Part shown: positions 25,608-33,956 of the stretch, in pieces | Layout: each line of letters starts with the position of its first letter | Numbering within the stretch: the stretch's first letter is position 1 | Assembly: GCF_918698245.1 (NCBI RefSeq) | Contig: NZ_CAKKMS010000006.1 | Coordinates: forward strand, 186,001 to 250,000 | Direction of reading: 5' to 3' | DNA from: Pedobacter sp. Bi126 | GTDB lineage: Bacteria; Bacteroidota; Bacteroidia; Sphingobacteriales; Sphingobacteriaceae | DNA length: 64,000 nt | Program-made: the position numbers and the translations under genes | The notes under the pieces: model-generated | The model's database searches: none | What the model was told of the DNA's origin: nothing | What the model saw: only the letters and a program-made list of their open reading frames with translations

Positions 25608-26420
25608 TTATGGAAAAAGCAATTGGTTTACCGGAGTAAGGTTATCCAGGTAACTCGAAGGAGTAAGTCCGGTAAAGGATTTGAAGTCTCTTATAAAATG
25701 TGATTGATCAAAATATCCGCAGGCATAAGCAATATTGGTAAATGGCTCTTCATTTTTTGAAATCATCTTTAAACTCTGCTGAAAACGGTTGATTTTATCG
25801 TAAGATTTTGGCGAAAGCCCGGTATGCTGATGCAGTAACCGTTGCAAATAACGCGTAGTGATATTATGCCTTGATGCGATATAGGTAATATTGCTTCCCG
25901 AAGCATCTTTTAGGATACTATTTAAGATATCGGCTACCTTATTGATATGAAAGGATTTCTTTTCATGACTGATCAGTCTTTTTAACAAAAATGCCTCTAA
26001 AAGATCGATCCTTTTCTGTTCGCCCTCGGTTTCCAATAGTTTTTGATGGAGCACATCTGCACTTCCTCCGATCACATCCCGAAGATCGGTAATTGAGTCG
26101 TTAAAAACCCCCATCTGATCATTAAAAAAGTACGATGCCGAGTGTGTATAAAATTTGATCCCGAGCATAGTATGTTTACCTACCGATCGGATAGCAAGCG
26201 GTTTTGTAATCTGCCCCCAAAGTTCAATTTTCGGTGTTTTCTTAAAAGCATTGTTTACAAGCGATTCCCAACTGCCATTCCCCAGATTAAAGATTACCTC
26301 CATATCCCCACTGGGAAATACTACATCCTCAAAAGCCGAATCAGCATCCGACTTGAAAATATAATAATGCCTGATATAGGGTTTTAAGGGATCTGAAGGT
26401 AAAAACTGTTTAAATTCCAT
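25608..26420 (-). CDS. AraC family transcriptional regulator
   Basis: About 270 residues. The N-terminal domain (about 1-150, starting EFKQFLPSDPLKPYIRHYY) is the cupin-like DUF6597 sensor domain. The C-terminal 100 residues hold two helix-turn-helix units: ITYIASRHNITTRYLQRLLHQHTG and FTNIAYACGYFDQSHFIRDF, then FTGLTPSSY, the AraC signature. The ATG at 26420 is preferred over the one at 26429, as related proteins start MEFKQF. It precedes the PEP-mutase-like and SnoaL-like genes by 86 bp and may control them. Confidence 0.92.
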   Translation of the reverse strand: MEFKQFLPSDPLKPYIRHYYIFKSDADSAFEDVVFPSGDMEVIFNLGNGSWESLVNNAFKKTPKIELWGQITKPLAIRSVGKHTMLGIKFYTHSASYFFNDQMGVFNDSITDLRDVIGGSADVLHQKLLETEGEQKRIDLLEAFLLKRLISHEKKSFHINKVADILNSILKDASGSNITYIASRHNITTRYLQRLLHQHTGLSPKSYDKINRFQQSLKMISKNEEPFTNIAYACGYFDQSHFIRDFKSFTGLTPSSYLDNLTPVNQLLFP

Positions 26421-26554
26421 ATATGCCAATTGATTACAAGATCGTAAAATTAGTGCAATTCTAAGCCTCGAAATTGTAAAAATCGGAACAGTTTATACCT
26501 TTAATGAGACAATTAAGCGCGGTAATCAAAGCGTCGCAGCATAAAAATAATCCT

Positions 26555-26719
26555 TTACCGCAACAAGATCTCTCTGAGATGTTTTAAGCCATAATATTCT
26601 TTATCGTACTGATTTACAAGGAGTGGCAAGAAATAGCTTTTACCATCCATCAAAATTTCCGATATTTGTAGCATTTGGAAGTCGTGATTAAATTCAAATC
26701 CCGATATTTTCTTTCCTTG
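26555..26719 (-). pseudogene. Small reading frame or gene remnant upstream of pyrE
   Basis: In the 26430-26781 gap a minus-strand frame of 54 codons is bounded by stops at 26720-26722 and 26555-26557. The first ATG (26674) would give 39 residues; the whole frame reads as convincing protein, e.g. ISGFEFNHDFQMLQISEILM and YDKEYYGLKHLREILL. That suggests either a small gene with a non-ATG start or the 3' end of a decayed gene. I do not recognise the family. Confidence 0.4.
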
Positions 26720-26769
26720 CTAAAACAAGTGAGGCTTAATAAACGTTATGACAAACACAAATAAATCTG

Positions 26770-26777
26770 TAATTTTG
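26770..26777 (+). promoter_or_regulatory. TAATTTTG box directly before pyrE
   Basis: TAnnTTTG match ending 4 bp before the pyrE ATG (26782), with TATG 19 bp upstream as a -33 element. The predicted transcript is leaderless. Confidence 0.5.
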
Positions 26778-26781
26778 AGCC

Positions 26782-27447
26782 ATGTATAATAAAAGTGATA
26801 TTGAATTAAAGGTAGCGGAATTTTTATTACAGATAAAAGCAATCAAATTACAACCAAATAATCCTTTTACCTGGGCATCTGGTTGGAAATCGCCGATTTA
26901 TTGCGACAACAGAATCACCCTTTCCCACCCTCAGGTTAGAACTTACATCCGTCAGAAACTTGCACAGGCCATTCAGGAAGAGTTTGGCTCGGTAGATGTT
27001 ATCGCAGGTGTTGCAACTGCTGGAATCCCCCAAGGTGTTTTAGTAGCCCAAGAACTTGGTTTACCTTTTATCTACGTAAGAGCGAAGGCTAAGGAACATG
27101 GCACTGGCAGTTTAATTGAAGGCGAAGTGGTAGAAGGTCAACGTGTAGTGGTTATCGAAGATTTAATTTCAACCGGAAAAAGCAGTCTACAAGCTGTTGA
27201 TGCATTAAGAGCTGCGGGTTTATCGGTAGCTGGTTTAGCAGCAATTTTCACTTATGGTTTCGAAAAAGCAGACGAAAATTTCGCAGCTGCAAAATGTCGT
27301 TACTTAACCTTATCAAACTATGGTGCTTTAATCGATTATGCTGCCGAGCACAGCATTATTGCCAAAAGTGATATGGAATTATTGGGTAAATGGCGTTTAA
27401 ATCCTTCAGAATGGGGACAAGGACAAGTTTTGAGTCCGGAGTCTTAA
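26782..27447 (+). CDS. pyrE: Orotate phosphoribosyltransferase PyrE
   Basis: A 221-residue type I phosphoribosyltransferase of pyrimidine synthesis: orotate + PRPP to orotidine 5'-phosphate + pyrophosphate. The PRPP-binding motif is VVVIEDLISTGKS (about 120-132), and the flexible catalytic loop is RAKAKEHGTGSLIEG (about 98-112). The N-terminal FTWASGWKSPIYCDNR matches the family orotate-site start. Length is normal. It precedes an SRPBCC-domain gene by 37 bp, ending in a shared terminator, so the two are probably one transcript. Its promoter box abuts the start codon. Confidence 0.97.
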   Translation: MYNKSDIELKVAEFLLQIKAIKLQPNNPFTWASGWKSPIYCDNRITLSHPQVRTYIRQKLAQAIQEEFGSVDVIAGVATAGIPQGVLVAQELGLPFIYVRAKAKEHGTGSLIEGEVVEGQRVVVIEDLISTGKSSLQAVDALRAAGLSVAGLAAIFTYGFEKADENFAAAKCRYLTLSNYGALIDYAAEHSIIAKSDMELLGKWRLNPSEWGQGQVLSPES

Positions 27448-27484
27448 GTTTTGAGTAAAAACAAAAATCTATAAAAAATATATA

Positions 27485-27883
27485 ATGACTGTTATTGAAA
27501 GCGCAGTAGAGGTAAATAAACCGGTTGCAGAGGTTTATGCATTTCTATCCAATATGAACAATCATCAGCAACTGATGCCAGAAAATATTTACAACTGGGA
27601 ATCTACCGAAGATGATGCACGGTTTACCATCCAAAATATGGCAAAATTGGCCATTAAGATTTCGAGCCGTATCGAAAATCAGGAAATAACAGCAATTCCG
27701 AGTGAAAAAGCACCTTTCGATGTAGAATTGAAGTGGACTGTGGCAGATAATGGAAACGGAACAACTACAGCTAAACACATTATCTCAGCTGATCTGAACA
27801 TGATGATGAAAATGCTGGCATCTGGTCCCCTACAAAAACTGGCCGATCACCAAACGGGAAAACTAAAAGAGATATTAGGTTAA
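27485..27883 (+). CDS. SRPBCC (START-like) family protein
   Basis: A 132-residue protein with the helix-grip fold of the SRPBCC superfamily. The N-terminal strand and helix VIESAVEVNKPVAEVYAFLSNMNN is characteristic, followed by strands and a long C-terminal helix (MMKMLASGPLQKLADHQTGKLKEIL). Members bind hydrophobic ligands; none can be named. It is common directly after pyrE in Pedobacter-like genomes, to my knowledge, and here it is 37 bp after pyrE with a terminator at 27923-27951. Confidence 0.85.
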   Translation: MTVIESAVEVNKPVAEVYAFLSNMNNHQQLMPENIYNWESTEDDARFTIQNMAKLAIKISSRIENQEITAIPSEKAPFDVELKWTVADNGNGTTTAKHIISADLNMMMKMLASGPLQKLADHQTGKLKEILG

Positions 27884-27922
27884 TAAGGCTGATTACACAG
27901 ATTTAAATGATTGCACAGATAC

Positions 27923-27951
27923 AAAAGACGAGTTAAACCTCGTCTTTTTTT
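27923..27951 (+). terminator. Terminator after the pyrE pair
   Basis: AAAGACGAG / CTCGTCTTT stem around a 6-nt loop, then a T-run. Confidence 0.85.
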
Positions 27952-28026
27952 ATGCGTAAAAATTCCATTGCGTTCTCTTATCAGCACATTATTTTAATAC
28001 CTTAGTTTTCGAATAACCTTTAAACT

Positions 28027-30702
28027 ATGAACCTCAGATTTCTCCAGGTAACTGCTTTATTTTTTGCCCTTGCTCCTATTTCCAAAACACTTGCTCAATC
28101 GCTTGCCGCTTTAAAAACCGAATATCTGGTAAACCCAATCGGCTTAGACAATCCAAATCCGCGTTTTACATGGCAAATGAACGACGCCAATCAGGGTGCA
28201 AAACAAACAGCCTACCGCATTCTGGCAGATACCGATTCGGCTCTTCTTGTTAAAGCCAGTGCAAAACTTTGGAATACAGGCTGGGTTAAATCAGATGATA
28301 ATTTGGTTATTTATTCGGGCCAGTCACTAAAACCTTTTACTAAATATTATTGGAGGGTTGATATTGCTGATGGAGGCCAAAAGAAATCAAACAAGGTGTA
28401 TATCGCCAGCTTCGAAACCGGGATGATGAAAATGGAAAACTGGCAAGGCGCATGGATTTCGGATAATGAAAATACCAAGCTTAAACCTGCACCCTATTTC
28501 CGAAACACTTTTACTACGGTTAAAAAAATCAAGTCGGCCAGGGCTTACATCGCTGCAGCTGGCTTGTATGAACTTTCTATTAACGGCAAAAAAATTGGCA
28601 ACCATCGCATGGACCCGATGTATACCCGTTTTGATAGACGAACGTTATACGTTACCTACGATGTAACCAAGGCCATCAGCAAAGGCAAAAATGCTATTGG
28701 TGTACTGCTAGGCAATGGTTGGTACAACCACCAATCGACCGCAGTTTGGTATTTCGACCGTGCCCCTTGGCGCAACAGGCCAACTTTTTGTCTTGATGTA
28801 CGCATCACTTATGAAGATGGCACAACCGAAACCATTAAATCGGGTAAGGAATGGAAAACAGCTTTAAGTCCGATTATTTTTAATAGTATTTATACCGCAG
28901 AGCATTATGATGCCCGCCTTGAAAAAGCAGGCTGGAACACGCCAGATTTTGACGATACAGATTGGAAAAATGTGATGTACCGTTCAGCACCATCTAAAAA
29001 TATTGTTGCACAGGCCATGCACCCTATCCTCAATGTTGAAGAAATAGCAAGCAAAAGTTTAAGAAAGTTTAACGACACCACTTATCTTTTCGATCTGGGC
29101 AGAAATATTTCAGGTGTAAGCAAAATCACGGTAAGCGGGCCGGCCGGAACTGTTATAAAACTAAAGCACGGCGAGCGTTTATATACCAACGGACACGTAG
29201 ATATCTCCAATATTGACGCCCATTACCGGCCAACTGATAATACTGACCCATTTCAGACGGATATCCTGATTTTGAACGGAAAAGGTGCACAAAGTTTCAT
29301 GCCCCATTTTAATTATAAGGGTTTTCAATATGTAGAAGTGAGTAGCTCCGCTCCCATCCAATTAAAAAAAGAAGATCTGGTAGGCTATTTTATGCATAGT
29401 GATGTGCCAGTTGTTGGTGAGGTTAAATCTTCAGAACCCATCATCAATAAAATCTATTACGCCACCAACAATTCTTACCTATCAAATCTTTTTGGTTACC
29501 CTACAGACTGCCCGCAGAGAGAGAAAAATGGCTGGACAGGCGACGCACAGATTGCGATAGAAACTGGTCTTTATGGCTTTGACGGCATTACCATTTACGA
29601 AAAATGGCTCGCCGATCACCGTGATGAACAACAGCCAAATGGCGTTTTACCTTCCATTATCCCTACCGATGGCTGGGGTTACGAATGGGGCAACGGACCC
29701 GATTGGACCAGTACAATTGCCATTATCCCATGGAATGTTTACCTGTTTTACGGAGATAAAAAACTGCTTGCCGATTGTTATGGGAATATTAGAAAATACG
29801 TGAACCACATAGACGAAACCTACCCAACGGGTTTAACCACCTGGGGTTTGGGCGATTGGATCCCAGTGAAATCTAAATCTCCTGTTGAGCTTACCTCTAC
29901 CTGTTATTATTATGCTGATGTGCTTATTTTGGCAAAGGCGGCAAAAATTTTAGGTAAAAACGATGATTATGAAAAGTACACAGCTTTGGCTAAAAAAATT
30001 AAAGATGCTTTTAATGCCAGGTATTTGAATAAGGAAAAAGGGATTTATGCTTCTGGCGTACAGACCGAAATGAGCGTTCCGCTTTATTGGAAAATTGTTC
30101 CGGAAGAATCGATTGCTTTAGTTGCCAAGAATTTAGCCAAACGTGTAGAAGCCGATGGTTTCCACTTAGATGTTGGATTATTGGGTACAAAAGCCATTTT
30201 AAATGCACTAAGCGAAAATGGTTACAGTGATATTGCCTACAAAGTTGCCGCTCAAAAAACCTTTCCAAGCTGGGGCTGGTGGATGGAAAACGGAGCCACC
30301 ACTTTATACGAGAACTGGCCCATTGATGCAAAATCGGATATTTCAATGAACCACATTATGTTTGGAGAAATTGGCGCGTGGTTATACAAATCCCCCGGTG
30401 GTATCAAACCAGATGAAAAACAGCCTGGCTTTAAACATGTAATATTGGATCCACACATTATGACAGGCCTAGATTCTTTTGAGGCCAGCCATATTGGTCC
30501 ATATGGTAAAATTATAAGTATATGGAAAAGAGTTAATAATGGAATCAGGTACGATATTACCATTCCTGCCAACTCCACCGCTACCTTTAATGTACCGACT
30601 ACAAGTGGTATGAGTGTTTATGTCAATGGTAAAATGACTAATAGCACCAAAATAGATTTAGCTGCCGGTAAGTATATAATTGAACATAAAGCCCGAAAAT
30701 AA
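28027..30702 (+). CDS. Secreted alpha-L-rhamnosidase (GH78)
   Basis: An 891-residue secreted enzyme with a signal peptide (about 1-23, ending TLAQS). Domain order: Ig-like start (about 25-135), Bac_rhamnosid_N (about 150-330), a concanavalin-like middle domain, the (alpha/alpha)6 catalytic barrel (about 460-800), and a C-terminal beta domain. The GH78 hallmark PTDCPQREKNGWTGDAQ (about 490-506) carries the expected acidic residues, and NGATTLYENWP (about 755) the second Glu. It releases terminal alpha-1,2/1,4/1,6-linked L-rhamnose from plant or bacterial glycans. There is no adjacent transporter or SusCD pair, so the substrate stays open. Confidence 0.95.
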   Translation: MNLRFLQVTALFFALAPISKTLAQSLAALKTEYLVNPIGLDNPNPRFTWQMNDANQGAKQTAYRILADTDSALLVKASAKLWNTGWVKSDDNLVIYSGQSLKPFTKYYWRVDIADGGQKKSNKVYIASFETGMMKMENWQGAWISDNENTKLKPAPYFRNTFTTVKKIKSARAYIAAAGLYELSINGKKIGNHRMDPMYTRFDRRTLYVTYDVTKAISKGKNAIGVLLGNGWYNHQSTAVWYFDRAPWRNRPTFCLDVRITYEDGTTETIKSGKEWKTALSPIIFNSIYTAEHYDARLEKAGWNTPDFDDTDWKNVMYRSAPSKNIVAQAMHPILNVEEIASKSLRKFNDTTYLFDLGRNISGVSKITVSGPAGTVIKLKHGERLYTNGHVDISNIDAHYRPTDNTDPFQTDILILNGKGAQSFMPHFNYKGFQYVEVSSSAPIQLKKEDLVGYFMHSDVPVVGEVKSSEPIINKIYYATNNSYLSNLFGYPTDCPQREKNGWTGDAQIAIETGLYGFDGITIYEKWLADHRDEQQPNGVLPSIIPTDGWGYEWGNGPDWTSTIAIIPWNVYLFYGDKKLLADCYGNIRKYVNHIDETYPTGLTTWGLGDWIPVKSKSPVELTSTCYYYADVLILAKAAKILGKNDDYEKYTALAKKIKDAFNARYLNKEKGIYASGVQTEMSVPLYWKIVPEESIALVAKNLAKRVEADGFHLDVGLLGTKAILNALSENGYSDIAYKVAAQKTFPSWGWWMENGATTLYENWPIDAKSDISMNHIMFGEIGAWLYKSPGGIKPDEKQPGFKHVILDPHIMTGLDSFEASHIGPYGKIISIWKRVNNGIRYDITIPANSTATFNVPTTSGMSVYVNGKMTNSTKIDLAAGKYIIEHKARK

Positions 30703-30719
30703 TCCGGTTCCCGAGATAC

Positions 30720-31000
30720 CGTCATCCAATAGCTTTCGGATGACGACCCTTCTATGGAATCTGTCATCCTGAGGCACGAAGGATCTTTAAGCGATAGATT
30801 ATTGATTTCATCAATTAATATTGCTTCAAAGTGTATGCATTGTAAATAGAGATTCTTCACTACGTTCAGAATGACACCAATGATTCCGCGTTAGGGATTG
30901 TAAGGGTTCAGTACCGATCCTTCATCGGTACCGGAGCGCAGCGCAGCCCTGAAAAGCCCGGACCCTTTCCCGATTCATCGGGATTAGGGTAACGCCCAAA
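30720..31000. repeat. Repeat cluster before clpB
   Basis: The 30703-31186 gap contains a CGTCATCC...GGATGACG palindrome (30720-30745), a GTCATCCTGAGGCACGAAGGATCT...AGATTCTTCAC...CAGAATGACA element (30772-30873), and a 110-bp element (30888-30997) running from GCGTTAGGGATTGTAAGGGT to GGGTAACGCCC. An inverted, 100-bp copy of that last element is at 58628-58727. There is no gene. Confidence 0.7.
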
Positions 31001-31186
31001 TCAGTTGGCAGTTAACGGTTGGCAATTTATAACACAAACCTGGTATACTGAAAACAATACACGACAATTTTTCAGTATAAAGTATTACAAATCAGCAATT
31101 TAGTCATTAAAAATTAAATCTTACCGACAAAATTTCCGATTGCAAAATCAAAACTGCTATGGCATTTGTTTTGACTTAAACGGAAT

Positions 31187-33787
31187 ATGAACTTCAACAA
31201 TTTTACTATAAAAGCCCAGGAAGCAGTTCAACAGGCTTCTGAAATAGCCCAAGGCAATCAGCAACAGGCTATTGAAACGGCACACTTGCTTAAAGGTTTG
31301 CTTACTGTTGATGAAAACGTGGTTTCTTATGTTTTAAAGAAACTGAACGTGAACCTAAATTCACTAAATCAAAACTTAGATGCAGAGATTGCCAGGTTCC
31401 CGAAAGTGAGCGGAAGCAATGTCTATCTGTCATCTAATGCCAATAGCACCCTGCAGAAAGCGCAAACATTTTTAAAAGAATTTAAAGATGAATTTGTGTC
31501 TGTAGAGCATTTATTATTAGGCATATTAGCCGTTAACGATAGCACTTCGAAATTATTGAAAGAGCAGGGCGTTAACGAGAAGGACCTTAAAAAAGCCATT
31601 GTAGAATTGCGTGGCGATAACCGTGTAACGGATCAAAATGCAGAAGCTACTTACCAGGCCCTAAGCAAATATGCAAGAAATTTAAACGAGTATGCCGAGA
31701 GCGGAAAGCTTGATCCGGTGATCGGCCGCGATGAAGAAATCCGTCGGGTGATCCAGATTTTATCACGCAGAACCAAGAACAACCCTATTTTAATTGGTGA
31801 ACCCGGTGTAGGTAAAACAGCCATTGCAGAGGGTATTGCCTTCAGGATTATTAAAGGTGATGTACCTGAAAATTTAAAAAGCAAAGTGGTTTATTCGCTC
31901 GATATGGGTTCGCTTATTGCAGGTGCAAAATATAAAGGCGAGTTCGAAGAACGTTTAAAAGCTGTGGTTAAAGAAGTTACCCAGAGCGATGGCGAAATCG
32001 TATTGTTTATTGATGAGATCCACACTTTGGTAGGTGCTGGTGGTGGCGAAGGCGCAATGGATGCAGCGAACATTTTAAAACCTGCTCTTGCCCGTGGAGA
32101 GTTGCGTGCCATTGGAGCAACAACTTTAGACGAATATCAAAAATATTTAGAAAAGGATAAAGCACTAGAGCGTCGTTTCCAAAAAGTAATGGTTGAAGAA
32201 CCTGATACACAGGATGCGATTTCTATCCTCCGTGGATTAAAAGAACGTTACGAAACACACCATAAGGTAAGGATTAAAGATGAAGCAATAATCGCAGCTG
32301 TAGAAATGAGTCAGCGGTACATTTCAGACCGTTTCTTGCCAGATAAGGCCATCGATTTAATGGATGAGGCCGCATCTAAATTGCGCATGGAAATGGACAG
32401 CGTGCCAGAAAATGTGGATGCTTTAGACCGTGAAATTATGCGTTTAGAAATTGAACGCGAAGCCATTAAACGCGAAAAAGACGACAGAAAGGTCAAAGAA
32501 CTTTCAGAAGAAATTGCCAACTTATCAGCCGAACGTGATGAATTTAAAGCCAAATGGCAAGGCGAGAAAGACCTGGTAGATGCGGTAAACAACGAGTTAG
32601 AGCAGATTGAGCACTACAAGTTAGAAGCCGAACAGGCAGAACGTGCAGGCGATTATGGTAAAGTAGCCGAAATCCGTTATGGAAAAATTAAAGAGGCACA
32701 GGATAAAGTTGAAAAACTGAAAGTCGATTTAGAAAGCCAGCAAAGCGATAGCCGTATGCTTAAAGAAGAAGTTACAGCTGATGATATTGCAGGTGTGGTT
32801 GGTCGCTGGACAGGTATTCCGGTAACCAAACTGATTGCCAGTGAACGTGAAAAATTACTTCATTTAGAAGAAGAATTACACCAGCGCGTGGCTGGTCAGG
32901 ATGAAGCAATCGAAGCCATTTCTGATGCGATCCGTCGCTCGCGTGCAGGCTTGCAGGATAAACGTAAACCAATCGGCTCTTTCATCTTTTTAGGTACAAC
33001 CGGAGTAGGTAAAACTGAGCTGGCAAAGGCCTTGGCAGAATTCTTATTCAACGATGAAAATGCGCTAACACGGATCGATATGAGTGAATATCAGGAACGT
33101 CATGCAGTATCGCGTCTAATTGGAGCGCCGCCGGGATATGTTGGTTATGATGAAGGCGGACAGTTAACCGAAGCCGTTAGGCGTAAACCTTATTCTGTGG
33201 TATTGCTTGATGAGATTGAAAAAGCACACCCGGATGTATTTAATATCCTGTTACAGGTGTTGGATGATGGCCGTTTAACCGATAATAAAGGCAGGACAGT
33301 GAATTTCAAAAACACCATCATCATCATGACCTCGAACATCGGTGCGCATTTAATTCAGGATAACTTTAAAAACTTGATTGATGAAAACCGCGAGGAGATA
33401 ATTGCCAAAACCAAAAACGAATTGTTCGAGGTATTAAAACAGACCATTCGCCCGGAATTTTTGAACAGGATTGACGAGCTGATTATGTTTACACCATTAA
33501 ACCGCAGCGAAATTAGAAACATTGTAAGCTTACAGTTTAAACATGTACAGCAAACATTGGCCGAAATGGGTATAGAAATGGATGCCAGTGATGAAGCTTT
33601 AGATTGGCTGGCACAATTGGGTTACGACCCTCAGTTTGGTGCCAGACCGTTAAAAAGGGTTATCCAAAAAAGAATACTAAATGAATTATCGAAAGAGATA
33701 TTGGCGGGTAAGATAGATAAAGACAGCAAAATTAAGCTGGATATGTTCGATCATAATTTTGTGTTCCTGAACCAAAATGCTGGTTAA
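31187..33787 (+). CDS. clpB: ClpB protein disaggregase
   Basis: An 866-residue hexameric AAA+ disaggregase that resolubilises aggregates with DnaK. Order: N-domain (about 1-145), first ATPase with Walker A GEPGVGKT (about 204-211) and Walker B VLFIDEIHTLVGAGG, the coiled-coil propeller (about 405-525), and the second ATPase with GTTGVGKT (about 602-609) and VVLLDEIEKAHPDVFN. It has no ClpP-binding loop of the ClpA/ClpX type, as expected for ClpB. Length and order are canonical. It is a single gene with a strong terminator; the upstream sequence shows no obvious heat-shock sigma site that I can name. Confidence 0.98.
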   Translation: MNFNNFTIKAQEAVQQASEIAQGNQQQAIETAHLLKGLLTVDENVVSYVLKKLNVNLNSLNQNLDAEIARFPKVSGSNVYLSSNANSTLQKAQTFLKEFKDEFVSVEHLLLGILAVNDSTSKLLKEQGVNEKDLKKAIVELRGDNRVTDQNAEATYQALSKYARNLNEYAESGKLDPVIGRDEEIRRVIQILSRRTKNNPILIGEPGVGKTAIAEGIAFRIIKGDVPENLKSKVVYSLDMGSLIAGAKYKGEFEERLKAVVKEVTQSDGEIVLFIDEIHTLVGAGGGEGAMDAANILKPALARGELRAIGATTLDEYQKYLEKDKALERRFQKVMVEEPDTQDAISILRGLKERYETHHKVRIKDEAIIAAVEMSQRYISDRFLPDKAIDLMDEAASKLRMEMDSVPENVDALDREIMRLEIEREAIKREKDDRKVKELSEEIANLSAERDEFKAKWQGEKDLVDAVNNELEQIEHYKLEAEQAERAGDYGKVAEIRYGKIKEAQDKVEKLKVDLESQQSDSRMLKEEVTADDIAGVVGRWTGIPVTKLIASEREKLLHLEEELHQRVAGQDEAIEAISDAIRRSRAGLQDKRKPIGSFIFLGTTGVGKTELAKALAEFLFNDENALTRIDMSEYQERHAVSRLIGAPPGYVGYDEGGQLTEAVRRKPYSVVLLDEIEKAHPDVFNILLQVLDDGRLTDNKGRTVNFKNTIIIMTSNIGAHLIQDNFKNLIDENREEIIAKTKNELFEVLKQTIRPEFLNRIDELIMFTPLNRSEIRNIVSLQFKHVQQTLAEMGIEMDASDEALDWLAQLGYDPQFGARPLKRVIQKRILNELSKEILAGKIDKDSKIKLDMFDHNFVFLNQNAG

Positions 33788-33804
33788 TATATTCAGCGAT
33801 TAAA

Positions 33805-33838
33805 CGCCGTCCCGATTATATCGGGGCGGTTTTTTTTT
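33805..33838 (+). terminator. clpB terminator
   Basis: CCGTCCCGA / TCGGGGCGG stem with a 5-nt loop and a run of nine T residues; near-perfect intrinsic terminator 20 bp after the clpB stop. Confidence 0.9.
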
Positions 33839-33956
33839 GCTCTTTAAATCTGTATATCTAAGTTTAGGAGGAAGCTTTTTTTAGCTTTTTTTAACACTTA
33901 CATTGTTGTGATAGCAATTTAAGATGACTAGAATTGTAAAACACAACCTCTTGAAA

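Noticed and set aside
31160..31177. TGGCATTTGTTTTGAC before clpB as a sigma-54 site
   Set aside because: Only a partial match (TTGC is missing) and no enhancer-binding regulator nearby.
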